NCBI GenBank assembly: GCA_904395865.1 | Contig: CAJFNY010000118.1 | Coordinates: forward strand, 1 to 39,278 | Reading direction: 5' to 3' | From: an uncultured Oscillospiraceae bacterium | GTDB taxonomy: Bacteria; Bacillota; Clostridia; Oscillospirales; Oscillospiraceae | Length of the DNA: 39,278 nucleotides | In this document: positions 32,016 to 38,566 of the stretch, one piece after another | How the letters are laid out: every line of letters starts with the position of its first letter | Position numbering within the stretch: the first letter of the stretch is position 1 | The notes under the pieces: model-generated | What the model saw: the letters and a program-made list of their open reading frames with translations, nothing else | Told to the model about the DNA's origin: nothing | Database searches by the model: none | Position numbers and translations under genes: made by a program

Positions 32016-33121
32016 AAGCAACAGCAACCTGTGATCTCTGCGGCGCGGCATTCCCGGAAACGGAGAGAATCCTGGTGGGCGAGGACTGCCTGTGTCCCGA
32101 CTGCGCCCAGGAGCGGACCATCTTGTGCAGCCACTGCGAGACGCGGATTTATGACGACGACAATGCCGGCCATACCCAGATGCCTCTTTGTCAGAACTGC
32201 TATGACCGGTACTACACGTCCTGCGAATCCTGCGGCCGGATCATCCACAACGACGACGCATTTTACACTGACGAGGACGATGACATTCCCCTTTGCCGGG
32301 AATGCTACCACCACACCGCGTCGAGCAAGATCATTCACGATTACTACTATAAGCCGGAACCTATCTTCTATGGAAATGGCAGCCGCTACTTCGGCGTGGA
32401 ACTGGAGCTGGACATCGGCGGCGAGATCAGCGGTAAGGCTGCCAAACTGATCGAACGCGCGCAGGTGATGGGCGCGGAAACCCTCTACTGCAAGCACGAC
32501 GGCTCCCTGGACGACGGCTTTGAACTGGTCACCCATCCCATGACGCTGGAATACCACCAGAGGGAGATGCCTTGGCCATCCATTCTGCAGGGCTGCGTGG
32601 AACTGGGCTACCGCTCCCATCAGGCCAGAACCTGTGGCCTCCACGTCCATGTGAACCGGGACTCCCTGGGTGAATCGTTGGAGGATCAGGACGCCACCAT
32701 TGCCCGCATCCTCTACTTCTTCGAGAAGCACTGGGACGAACTGCTGAAGTTCTCCCGGCGTACCCAGCGGCAGCTGGAACGGTGGGCCGCCCGGTACGGC
32801 TACAAGGAGCAGCCCATGGAAATTCTGGATCACGCCAAACGGGGCTACCACGGGGGCCGGTACACCTGCGTCAATCTTCAGAACCGGGACACCATTGAGT
32901 TCCGGATCTTCCGGGGTACCCTCAAGTACAACACCCTGATCGCCACCCTGCAGCTGGTGGACCGAATCTGCGACACGGCATTGCATCTTTCTGACGAGGA
33001 GATGAAATCTTTGTCCTGGACTACCTTTGTCGCCAGCTGTCCGCAGCCGGAGCTGGTACAGTATCTCAAGGAGCGGCGGCTCTACATCAACGAGCCGGTG
33101 GAAAGCGAGGTGGAGCTCTGA
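32012..33121 (+). CDS. Putative amidoligase with N-terminal zinc ribbons
   Basis: This 369-residue protein has three CxxC...CxxC zinc-ribbon-like units (C7/C10/C28/C31; C39/C42/C60/C63; C71/C74/C95/C98). After about 120 comes an amidoligase domain of the glutamine-synthetase-like COOH-NH2 ligase fold, with RYFGVELELD (acidic metal ligands), KHDGSLDDGFELVTHP, CGLHVHVNRDSLG and the arginine strand TIEFRIFRGTL. The family is predicted to form amide bonds with ATP on peptides or small molecules. No substrate is known, and the zinc ribbons may recruit one. The start overlaps DUF3846 and the stop overlaps the next start (TGATG); the following class II amidotransferase could supply ammonia. Confidence 0.88.
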   Translation: MKATATCDLCGAAFPETERILVGEDCLCPDCAQERTILCSHCETRIYDDDNAGHTQMPLCQNCYDRYYTSCESCGRIIHNDDAFYTDEDDDIPLCRECYHHTASSKIIHDYYYKPEPIFYGNGSRYFGVELELDIGGEISGKAAKLIERAQVMGAETLYCKHDGSLDDGFELVTHPMTLEYHQREMPWPSILQGCVELGYRSHQARTCGLHVHVNRDSLGESLEDQDATIARILYFFEKHWDELLKFSRRTQRQLERWAARYGYKEQPMEILDHAKRGYHGGRYTCVNLQNRDTIEFRIFRGTLKYNTLIATLQLVDRICDTALHLSDEEMKSLSWTTFVASCPQPELVQYLKERRLYINEPVESEVEL

Positions 33122-34023
33122 TGTGCTGTCTCTTTGGATTGATGGATTACAAAGGCTCTCTGTCAGCCTATGAGAAATCCAGAATTATCAATGTCCTGGC
33201 CCGGGCCTGCGAGGTGCGGGGCATTGACGCCACCGGCATTGCCTACAACAGCGGCGGCAGCCTCCGCATCTACAAGCGCCCGCTCCCGGCTCACAAGATG
33301 CGGTTTCGGATTCCGGATGATACAAAGGTTGTTATGGGCCACACCCGAATGACCACTCAGGGCAGTGAGAAAAAGAACCGGAACAATCATCCCTTTGACG
33401 GGAACACCGGCAGGACGGCCTTTGCCCTGGCCCACAACGGAATCCTCCACAACGACCGAATACTTAGGCACAGCCTGGATTTGCCCAAAACCCGCATCCA
33501 GACCGACAGCTATGTGGCGGTGCAGCTGCTGGAGCAAACAAAAGCCCTCGAGCTGAACAGCCTGAAAGACATGGCAGAACAGGTCGAGGGTTCTTTTGTT
33601 TTCACGGTGCTGGACGGGCAGGACCATTTGTACTTCGTCAAGGGAGAAAATCCCATGTGCATCTACCGATATCCCAGAACCGGGCTGATCCTCTACGCCT
33701 CCACGGATACGATCCTGAAAGGCGCTCTGCGGACACTGAACCTGCCGTTGGAGCCGCCGGAGGAACTGCGCCTCAACTGGGGCGAAACCTGCTGTATTGC
33801 GCCGGACGGCTCCGTGGAGCGCGGGACGTTCCGGGTGCGGCATACGCCGTTCCTGTGGCGGCCCTACGTGTTTCCCCAGGTGGAACCGGATCGCGGGTAT
33901 GTCCAGTCTCTGATGGACATGGCTGGGATCTTTGGCCACACCCGTCAGGACGTAGCACAGATGCTGGAGGATGGCCTTATGCCGGAGGAAATTGAGGAAT
34001 ACTTCTACTGCGGAGTGTTCTGA
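33121..34023 (+). CDS. Class II glutamine amidotransferase
   Basis: This 300-residue N-terminal-nucleophile hydrolase has the nucleophile Cys2 (MCCLFGLMDY), exposed once Met is removed. RGIDATGIAY, MGHTRMTTQG, ALAHNGILHN and TDSYVAVQLL follow in the order found in PurF/GlmS-type glutaminase domains. The synthetase half of those enzymes is absent; ammonia would pass to a partner, for which the coupled amidoligase is the obvious candidate. The C-terminal about 60 residues (DMAGIFGHTRQDVAQMLEDG) may be an interaction segment. The ATG overlaps the previous stop by one base. Confidence 0.9.
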   Translation: MCCLFGLMDYKGSLSAYEKSRIINVLARACEVRGIDATGIAYNSGGSLRIYKRPLPAHKMRFRIPDDTKVVMGHTRMTTQGSEKKNRNNHPFDGNTGRTAFALAHNGILHNDRILRHSLDLPKTRIQTDSYVAVQLLEQTKALELNSLKDMAEQVEGSFVFTVLDGQDHLYFVKGENPMCIYRYPRTGLILYASTDTILKGALRTLNLPLEPPEELRLNWGETCCIAPDGSVERGTFRVRHTPFLWRPYVFPQVEPDRGYVQSLMDMAGIFGHTRQDVAQMLEDGLMPEEIEEYFYCGVF

Positions 34024-34027
34024 TGTA

Positions 34028-34056
34028 TTGACATCGCATATTCATTGCATTACAAT
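34028..34056 (+). promoter_or_regulatory. Promoter of the toxin-antitoxin pair
   Basis: A perfect TTGACA (34028-34033) is 17 bases before TACAAT (34051-34056), 17 bases upstream of the antitoxin start. It gives the pair its own transcription, separate from the operon that ends at 34023. Confidence 0.85.
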
Positions 34057-34072
34057 CAAGAAAAGGAGTGTG

Positions 34073-34372
34073 ATGGCTATGCCGGGCAATACCAATCTGA
34101 GCATCCGCGTGGATTCGGAACTGAAGGGGCAGGCGGAACAGATCTTGTCCCAGTTTGGGATGACCATGACGGGAGCAGTCAATATGTTCCTGCAGCAAAT
34201 CGTCCGGGAACGGGCAGTTCCGCTTTCTCTCTCCCTGGATTCCAGCCGGGCGGTCTATGCTGATCTGCTGGCGGCCCAGACGGAGCGTACCCAGGGATAT
34301 GTAGGTCGCGAGGCAGACGAGATTCTGGCCGATATGCGTACGCTGATCGAGAGGGCGGAACAGGATGGCTAA
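34073..34372 (+). CDS. RelB/DinJ-family antitoxin
   Basis: This 99-residue protein begins with a ribbon-helix-helix region, TNLSIRVDSELKGQAEQIL and SQFGMTMTGAVNMFLQQIV, the typical RelB/DinJ N-terminus that binds its own operator. The C-terminal READEILADMRTLIERAE would wrap the toxin. AAAAGGAG lies 4 bases before the ATG at 34073; a second ATG two codons later is equally possible. It overlaps the toxin gene by 8 bases. Confidence 0.92.
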   Translation: MAMPGNTNLSIRVDSELKGQAEQILSQFGMTMTGAVNMFLQQIVRERAVPLSLSLDSSRAVYADLLAAQTERTQGYVGREADEILADMRTLIERAEQDG

Positions 34373-34670
34373 ATACCGGATCATTCTGGCCAGCCGGGCG
34401 GAACAGATGTTGTTGCGTCATACGGAATTTCTCTCCAGGGTCAGCATCCCAGCAGCCAAGGCATTTTATCGGGAATTTGAAGATATCCTTCGCCAGATCC
34501 GAAATAACCCCTATCAGTTTCCGCTGGAGGAAGATTTGAATCTTCCCAAGGGGCAGTATCACAAAGCGCTGTTTGCCAGGCGGTATAAGGCGCTGTTCCT
34601 GGTGGAGGAAACGACAGTTTATCTGGATGCGGTGGTGGACTGCCGCATGGACAATCAAAAAGGCTTTTAA
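34365..34670 (+). CDS. RelE/ParE-family toxin
   Basis: This 101-residue basic protein has the RelE/ParE superfamily pattern: YRIILASRAEQMLLRH, a helix SIPAAKAFYREFEDIL, NNPYQFPLEED, and the strands HKALFARRYKALFLV and TVYLDAVVDCR. Family members cleave mRNA at the ribosome or inhibit gyrase; which applies here cannot be told. The order antitoxin-toxin, overlap and own promoter fit a complete type II module that would stabilise the element. Confidence 0.9.
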   Translation: MAKYRIILASRAEQMLLRHTEFLSRVSIPAAKAFYREFEDILRQIRNNPYQFPLEEDLNLPKGQYHKALFARRYKALFLVEETTVYLDAVVDCRMDNQKGF

Positions 34671-34673
34671 GCA

Positions 34674-34711
34674 CAGACGCCGGTGGATTGGCTCCACCGG
34701 CGTCTGATTTT
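34674..34711 (+). terminator. Terminator of the toxin-antitoxin pair
   Basis: A 14-bp stem CAGACGCCGGTGGA with TCCACCGGCGTCTG around TTGGC is followed by ATTTT, three bases after the toxin stop. Confidence 0.85.
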
Positions 34712-34764
34712 GTGTGCAGAGCTGTGCCAATGGGGTGTACCCTATTGATACAGCAAAATAGTGT

Positions 34765-34824
34765 CCCATTGGGATCGGTTTTCTCCTTTTGGTATATGCC
34801 AGCGGTAAGAACGATCCTAATGGG
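34765..34824. repeat. Long imperfect inverted repeat, possible miniature element
   Basis: CCCATTGGGATCGGTT (34765-34780) and AACGATCCTAATGGG (34810-34824) are near-perfect inverted repeats around about 30 bases. A further CCAATGGG at about 34729 repeats one arm in inverted orientation. The stretch holds no gene and separates the toxin-antitoxin pair from the orphan antitoxin. It may be a MITE-like remnant. Confidence 0.45.
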
Positions 34825-34828
34825 ACTT

Positions 34829-35089
34829 TTATTTGCCATATTTCTTTTTCAAATCTTCTATGGAATCTTTCGCGGGGAGAACTTGGCCGCTCGCGATCTG
34901 CTTCTCTGCCTCCGCCAGCTTGGCATAGACGTCCAGAATCCGCATCCGCTCCTCATAGGTCTCCATGCTCATGACCACCAGATCGCCGTATCCATTTTTG
35001 GTGACAAAGATCGGCTCTCCGACCGCATGGCACCGGTTGGAAATTTCCGTCGTATTCTTGAGATCCCGAATGGGAATGATCTGCGGCAT
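34829..35089 (-). CDS. Phd/YefM-family antitoxin, apparently without a toxin
   Basis: This 86-residue protein has the Phd/YefM fold pattern: IIPIRDLKNTTEISNRC, EPIFVTKNGYGDLVVMSMET, then a charged helix rich in Glu/Lys. Family members repress their operon and bind a Fic/Doc- or RelE-type toxin encoded downstream. Here only about 120 bases remain to the convergent RelE terminator and hold no toxin frame, so it is an orphan. AAGGAGGTG precedes the ATG at 35089. Confidence 0.85.
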   Translation of the reverse strand: MPQIIPIRDLKNTTEISNRCHAVGEPIFVTKNGYGDLVVMSMETYEERMRILDVYAKLAEAEKQIASGQVLPAKDSIEDLKKKYGK

Positions 35090-35101
35090 ACGCCCACCTC
35101 C

Positions 35102-35140
35102 TTGTGGCTATATTGTGCCATAATTATACCATTTTTACAA
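35102..35140. promoter_or_regulatory. Overlapping divergent promoters
   Basis: Plus strand: TTGTGG, 17 bases, TATACC (35102-35130) towards the gene at 35153. Minus strand: TTGTAA, 17 bases, CACAAT (35140-35112) towards the Phd-type antitoxin. The two overlap, and the sequence between has partial dyad symmetry, so one bound repressor could control both. Confidence 0.5.
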
Positions 35141-35152
35141 GAGGATGATGCC

Positions 35153-35818
35153 ATGAAAAAAATAAAACTGGAACAATATCAGGTCCGTGGAAAACACCGG
35201 ACATACCGGGTGCTGAAATTTCCGCCTCTTCCATACGCCTGGGCCTACTGGGACTGGGATACGGAGTGCTATGTGATAGACGGGGATCACGAGGCATTCC
35301 AGCATCTGGCCTACGCAATGGCCGCCCTGCTCGCCGCGCCGGACCGGATCATCTATTTTCCCATCCGCAAGAAAGGAATGGTTCACTACTACCCACAAAA
35401 CTACGATGCGGTGCTGAGCACCACCACGCTGCCGTTCCGGCGCAGTGAATGGGTTCGCCTGCGCCGTCAGCTGGATGCTGCCCATCAGCTGCCCGGGTTC
35501 CGGCTTCGTTATGGGCCGGAGCAGCTCCGTGACCAGTTGCAAAAACTGGAAGATTCCAATACCCGGTATTACCATGCGCTCCGGCAGCGCAGGCAGGAAG
35601 TGAATGTGCTGCTGGGCGACACAGTATTTTGGGCCCTGCGGCGAGAATCCTGCTGCGTCTACCATGCTGCGATCCTCGATATGATGGAACACTGTGATCC
35701 AAATCTCTATTATGGCCTGCCGGTTTGCGGCCTGTGGTTGAACAGCTGCATCGGCTGGTATCTGCCGGACAACGCCATCCGGGAGGCATTGGAAGAAGGA
35801 AAGGAAGATGCCCCGTGA
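35153..35818 (+). CDS. Unknown protein, 221 residues
   Basis: I do not recognise this gene. The ATG at 35153 is preceded by GAGGATG. The protein is rich in aromatic residues and Arg (FPPLPYAWAYWDWDTECYVI, YFPIRKKGMVHYYPQNYDAV). A probably helical part follows (DQLQKLEDSNTRYYHALRQR), and then DTVFWALRRESCCVYHAAI. There is no signal peptide or membrane helix. The resolvase gene overlaps it by 4 bases (GTGA), so the two are co-translated and it may assist or depend on recombination. Confidence 0.7.
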   Translation: MKKIKLEQYQVRGKHRTYRVLKFPPLPYAWAYWDWDTECYVIDGDHEAFQHLAYAMAALLAAPDRIIYFPIRKKGMVHYYPQNYDAVLSTTTLPFRRSEWVRLRRQLDAAHQLPGFRLRYGPEQLRDQLQKLEDSNTRYYHALRQRRQEVNVLLGDTVFWALRRESCCVYHAAILDMMEHCDPNLYYGLPVCGLWLNSCIGWYLPDNAIREALEEGKEDAP

Positions 35819-36363
35819 AGATCGGCTATATCCGCGTCAGCACCAAAGAACAGAACACCATCCGGCAGGAAACTCTGATGGAGTCTTTGGGTGTGGACGA
35901 GGTGTTCATCGACCGCATAAGCGGCAAGAACACCGACCGTCCGGAACTGAAGAAGCTGCTGGAGTACGTCCGGAAAGGTGACACGGTCATTGTGGAGTCC
36001 ATCAGCCGGTTTGCACGGAATACGCGGGATCTCCTGGATCTGACGGAGCGGCTGACAGCCAAAGGAGTGGAGTTTGTCTCCCAGAAAGAAGCCATCGACA
36101 CCACCACCGCCACGGGAAAGTTCATGCTGACAGTGTTCGGCGCTGTGGCGGAGCTGGAGCGGGAGTATATCCTCCAGCGCCAGCGGGAGGGCATTGAAAT
36201 TGCCCGGCAGCAGGGAAAGTACACCGGACGAAAGCCCATCTGCCACCCGGAGTTCGATGCGGTGGTGAAACGGTGGCGGGCCGGGGAACTCACAGCCGTG
36301 GAGGCCCGGAAAAAGCTGGGCATGTCGTCCAGCACCTTCTACCGCCGCGTGCGGCAGCGGTGA
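35815..36363 (+). CDS. Small serine resolvase/invertase
   Basis: This 182-residue protein is of the normal gamma-delta/Tn3 resolvase or Hin size. It starts at a GTG overlapping the previous stop: IGYIRVSTKEQN with the catalytic Ser in RVS, then DTVIVESISRFARNTRDLL, KFMLTVFGAVAELEREY, RQREGIEIAR, and a C-terminal helix-turn-helix (AVEARKKLGMSSSTFYRRV). It may invert or resolve DNA within the element. No obvious paired sites were seen near it. Confidence 0.94.
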   Translation: MKIGYIRVSTKEQNTIRQETLMESLGVDEVFIDRISGKNTDRPELKKLLEYVRKGDTVIVESISRFARNTRDLLDLTERLTAKGVEFVSQKEAIDTTTATGKFMLTVFGAVAELEREYILQRQREGIEIARQQGKYTGRKPICHPEFDAVVKRWRAGELTAVEARKKLGMSSSTFYRRVRQR

Positions 36364-36380
36364 AGGCCCGGGCAAGGATT

Positions 36381-36412
36381 ACGCCCCGGGTATTCTTACC
36401 CGGGGCGTTGTT
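36381..36412. terminator. Convergent terminator
   Basis: A perfect 12-bp stem ACGCCCCGGGTA with TACCCGGGGCGT around TTCT is followed by TGTTGT. It lies between the resolvase and the convergent XRE regulator (stop at 36414) and serves both poorly T-tailed sides. Confidence 0.8.
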
Positions 36413-36413
36413 G

Positions 36414-36641
36414 TCAGAATTCCAGAAATTTATAGGCCGGTGTATCCAGGGCCTGAGCGATGCGGAGCAGTGTTGTCAGCGAGATGGGCTTGTACATACC
36501 CGCCGCCTCGATCTGGCCGATGTAGGAGGTGGCGACCCCCAGCTTTTCCGCCAGCTTTTCCTGGGTATATCCCTTTAATTTTCGATAATAGGCAACTTTC
36601 AGGCCGATTTGTTTGTATTCCTGCTCAAATTCATATTTCAT
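36414..36641 (-). CDS. XRE-family transcriptional regulator
   Basis: This 75-residue protein is nearly all a Cro/C1-type helix-turn-helix: LKVAYYRKLKGYTQEKLAEK followed by LGVATSYIGQIEAAG and LTTLLRIAQALDTPAYKFLE. I use the ATG at 36641 with GAGGTG 6 bases upstream; an in-frame GTG at 36650 is possible. It diverges from the membrane-protein gene at 36766 across a region with two perfect palindromes, the likely binding sites. Confidence 0.9.
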   Translation of the reverse strand: MKYEFEQEYKQIGLKVAYYRKLKGYTQEKLAEKLGVATSYIGQIEAAGMYKPISLTTLLRIAQALDTPAYKFLEF

Positions 36642-36664
36642 CGGATACACCTCAGTATCATTCT

Positions 36665-36679
36665 AAGGGACATTCCCTT
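36665..36679. promoter_or_regulatory. Small perfect palindrome upstream of the XRE gene
   Basis: AAGGGA-CAT-TCCCTT (6-3-6) lies 24 bases upstream of the XRE start, within the untranslated leader or promoter of that gene. It may be an operator or an RNA hairpin. Confidence 0.4.
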
Positions 36680-36701
36680 CTCCTAGTATCCGAAAAATAT
36701 A

Positions 36702-36730
36702 TTGCAATTATAACTAATATAGTTATAATT
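36702..36730 (+). promoter_or_regulatory. Promoter embedded in a perfect 25-bp palindrome (operator)
   Basis: AATTATAACTA-ATA-TAGTTATAATT (36706-36730) is a perfect 11-3-11 palindrome. It contains the -10 TATAAT (36724-36729), which pairs with TTGCAA 16 bases upstream (36702-36707), reading towards the gene at 36766. A dimeric XRE regulator from the adjacent gene bound here would block this promoter, and TTATAA-17-GATACT reading the other way could be its own promoter. Confidence 0.75.
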
Positions 36731-36765
36731 GTCATTGTAACAGTTAGAAAGAGAGGAGACTTTCC

Positions 36766-37365
36766 ATGGACTTGAAAACACGCACCACCCAACTCCTGCG
36801 TTCTCTGGACGAGGTTATCACGGATCACGCGGAAGTGAGCTTTCCCATTCTGATGATCATGCTCGGCGGCATCGGACTGATTGCCGTGGCAGTTGGCTGG
36901 TGGCTCTGGAAGATTCTCGGTCTGCTGGCCATTGCTTACGCCGTCCGGGAGTTCCGTCGGTGCATGAAAGCCAGAAAGGCCGGCGAGGTGTATATCCCGG
37001 CTTCGGCTAAGGTTGCCTACGTGGTGCTTCTGGTGGCGCTGCTCTGGGTGCTGTGGTATGTGGTGTTTGGCATCACGTCACCGGAATACCGGGTGAAAAA
37101 CGCGACGCTGGAAGGCTTTGACTACTCCGTCGGCTATCTGGTGGAGCACAACCTGGATCACGTGAAGTGGAAAACAGAGAAAGAAGATGGCGAGACCTAC
37201 GTCTACGCCCACGGCACCTCGGAGGATGATGAGAAAATCATCCTGGAGTTCCGCTACACCAAGGGCGACGGCCAATACCTGGTGGAGGTCACAGATGGAA
37301 GCATTGACGGTTCCTGGGGCGGCTGGCTGACCGGCATCGCCCTGCTGTCGGCCATGGAACCTTGA
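36766..37365 (+). CDS. Membrane protein of unknown function, 199 residues
   Basis: The ATG follows GAGAGGAGA. Predicted topology: a cytoplasmic start of about 24 residues, two or three hydrophobic segments (about 26-58: FPILMIMLGGIGLIAVAV and WWLWKILGLLAIAY), a basic loop (RRCMKARKAG), a third at about 82-105 (VAYVVLLVALLWVLWYVVF), then an acidic extracytoplasmic domain of about 95 residues. The family is not recognised. It is the first gene of a pair with the zinc-ribbon membrane protein and probably repressed by the XRE protein. Confidence 0.75.
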   Translation: MDLKTRTTQLLRSLDEVITDHAEVSFPILMIMLGGIGLIAVAVGWWLWKILGLLAIAYAVREFRRCMKARKAGEVYIPASAKVAYVVLLVALLWVLWYVVFGITSPEYRVKNATLEGFDYSVGYLVEHNLDHVKWKTEKEDGETYVYAHGTSEDDEKIILEFRYTKGDGQYLVEVTDGSIDGSWGGWLTGIALLSAMEP

Positions 37366-37394
37366 TAAAAACGCAAGAGAAGGAGAGAAAACCA

Positions 37395-37943
37395 ATGTAT
37401 TGTCAAATCTGCGGCGGGGAGATTCCCGAAGGCCTGACTCAGTGTCCCAAGTGTACGGATATCCAGAATGAGCTGGTGGGGCAGACGTTTGGCTTCCACT
37501 ATGAATCGGGCATGAGTTCCAACACGACCACGGAAATCGATCACGCCGTAACCTTCCAGGAAACCGGGCTGCTGATTGAGCGGCAGAAGAGCTATTCCCT
37601 TTTCCGCAAAAGAAGCCGGCCCGTCGTGACCCGCACCGTCCCTTATCAGGCGGTCCAAAGCGTCCGTCTCGTCACCGGCATGGCTATGACGGAACTGGTG
37701 ACTGCCGTGGGCTTCGGCGTGCTTGGCCTCTACTGCCTGTTCGGAGGCTCTGTGCTCACCGGACTCATTCTGCTGGCCGTTGCCGCTCTGTCCGTCAAGT
37801 ACGGCATCCGCACCATGATCACCATCTACACCGCCGATGGGAACCCTGTGCGGATTCCCTACTCCGGCACCCACCGGGCCGACGCCATCGAATTTCTGAA
37901 AGCCGTCTGCCTGATCACCGGTGTGCCTATGCCTGAAATGTGA
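37395..37943 (+). CDS. Zinc-ribbon membrane protein of unknown function
   Basis: This 182-residue protein has an N-terminal zinc ribbon (MYCQICGGEIPEG ... CPKCTD; C3, C6, C17, C20), a soluble middle, and two hydrophobic segments at about 108-145 (VTAVGFGVLGLYCLFGG and LTGLILLAVAALSV). A PH-like C-terminal part follows (ITIYTADGNPVRIPYSGT). The ATG at 37395 follows AGGAGAG; it lies 30 bases after the preceding membrane-protein gene. The shared layout suggests both act at the membrane, but no function is known. Confidence 0.7.
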   Translation: MYCQICGGEIPEGLTQCPKCTDIQNELVGQTFGFHYESGMSSNTTTEIDHAVTFQETGLLIERQKSYSLFRKRSRPVVTRTVPYQAVQSVRLVTGMAMTELVTAVGFGVLGLYCLFGGSVLTGLILLAVAALSVKYGIRTMITIYTADGNPVRIPYSGTHRADAIEFLKAVCLITGVPMPEM

Positions 37944-37971
37944 GGCATTGGTCTTTTTGAAAATCTAAACC

Positions 37972-38007
37972 AAGAAGCTCTGGGAAATCTCCCCAGAGCT
38001 TCTTTTA
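37972..38007 (+). terminator. Intrinsic terminator
   Basis: A 13-bp stem AAGAAGCTCTGGG with CCCAGAGCTTCTT and loop AAATCTC ends in a T-run, about 30 bases after the zinc-ribbon protein gene. Confidence 0.9.
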
Positions 38008-38082
38008 CTGCTGAGAGATCTTTCCAGGGTGATTGGAGGAGGCGCAATCTGGCAAGACTGTAGGTGAGGGGGGATCTGAGGC

Positions 38083-38226
38083 GTGGTACAACCTTCACGC
38101 AAGAAATTAAGCGAGGTACTCTGGCTCCAATACTTCAACCGATATCTCTATCAAAACGGCGTGATTGGCCGTGCCGCTTATGAAAAAATGTGCTTCCTGA
38201 TCCGCAGAAAGGAGCATGATTACTGA
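38083..38226 (+). CDS. Very small protein of a mobile-element-associated family
   Basis: This 47-residue protein starts at the GTG at 38083, with GGGGGGAT 8 bases upstream. It reads QPSRKKLSEV followed by LWLQYFNRYLYQNGVIGRAA and ends IRRKEHDY. It shares the W-L-x-Y-x-N ... G-x-I ... Y pattern with the protein at 22142-22318. A strong terminator follows immediately, so the unit is a monocistron. The function is unknown; the family is often found near serine recombinases, as here at both ends. Confidence 0.65.
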   Translation: MVQPSRKKLSEVLWLQYFNRYLYQNGVIGRAAYEKMCFLIRRKEHDY

Positions 38227-38233
38227 AGAGGGT

Positions 38234-38275
38234 AAAAAAGCTGGAATTTGCATCACTGCAAATTCCAGCTTTTTT
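38234..38275 (+). terminator. Strong intrinsic terminator
   Basis: A perfect 18-bp stem (38234-38251 with 38258-38275), with loop ATCACT, an A-run at the start and a T-run at the end, follows the tiny gene by 7 bases. It is symmetrical enough to work in both directions. Confidence 0.95.
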
Positions 38276-38394
38276 GACGGCTTATTATCAACAGCAAAGG
38301 CCGGAAACCCGGTTTTCAAATATCAAAGCCAATCCAATACGTGGCTTCCCGCTGATGCCCTGGAGCTGTACGATCCATGCGTATGTAGTTCGCT

Positions 38395-38560
38395 GTTCGC
38401 ATGGGAATCATCTTCTTGACCATCTGGCCACCGACCGAGCCGGCCTCGCGGGAGGTCAGGTTGCCGTTGTAGCCCTGCTTCAGGTTGACGCCAACCTCCC
38501 TTGGTGTTCCTTCTCCATCTCAAAGGGGTGTGGGACCAAATTCCTTGTAACTGTTCGACA
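38395..38560 (-). pseudogene. Alpha/beta-type small acid-soluble spore protein remnant
   Basis: On the minus strand one frame gives EVGVNLKQGYNGNLTSREAG followed by SVGGQMVKKMI, the DNA-binding core of alpha/beta-type SASP. Upstream, the expected N-terminal part (FEMEKE) is in another frame, and no SASP start codon is present, so the gene is frameshifted and truncated. Downstream it runs into unrelated residues. SASPs coat spore DNA; this relic shows a spore-forming lineage and suggests recombination into a chromosomal spore gene. Confidence 0.75.
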
Positions 38561-38566
38561 AAATCG

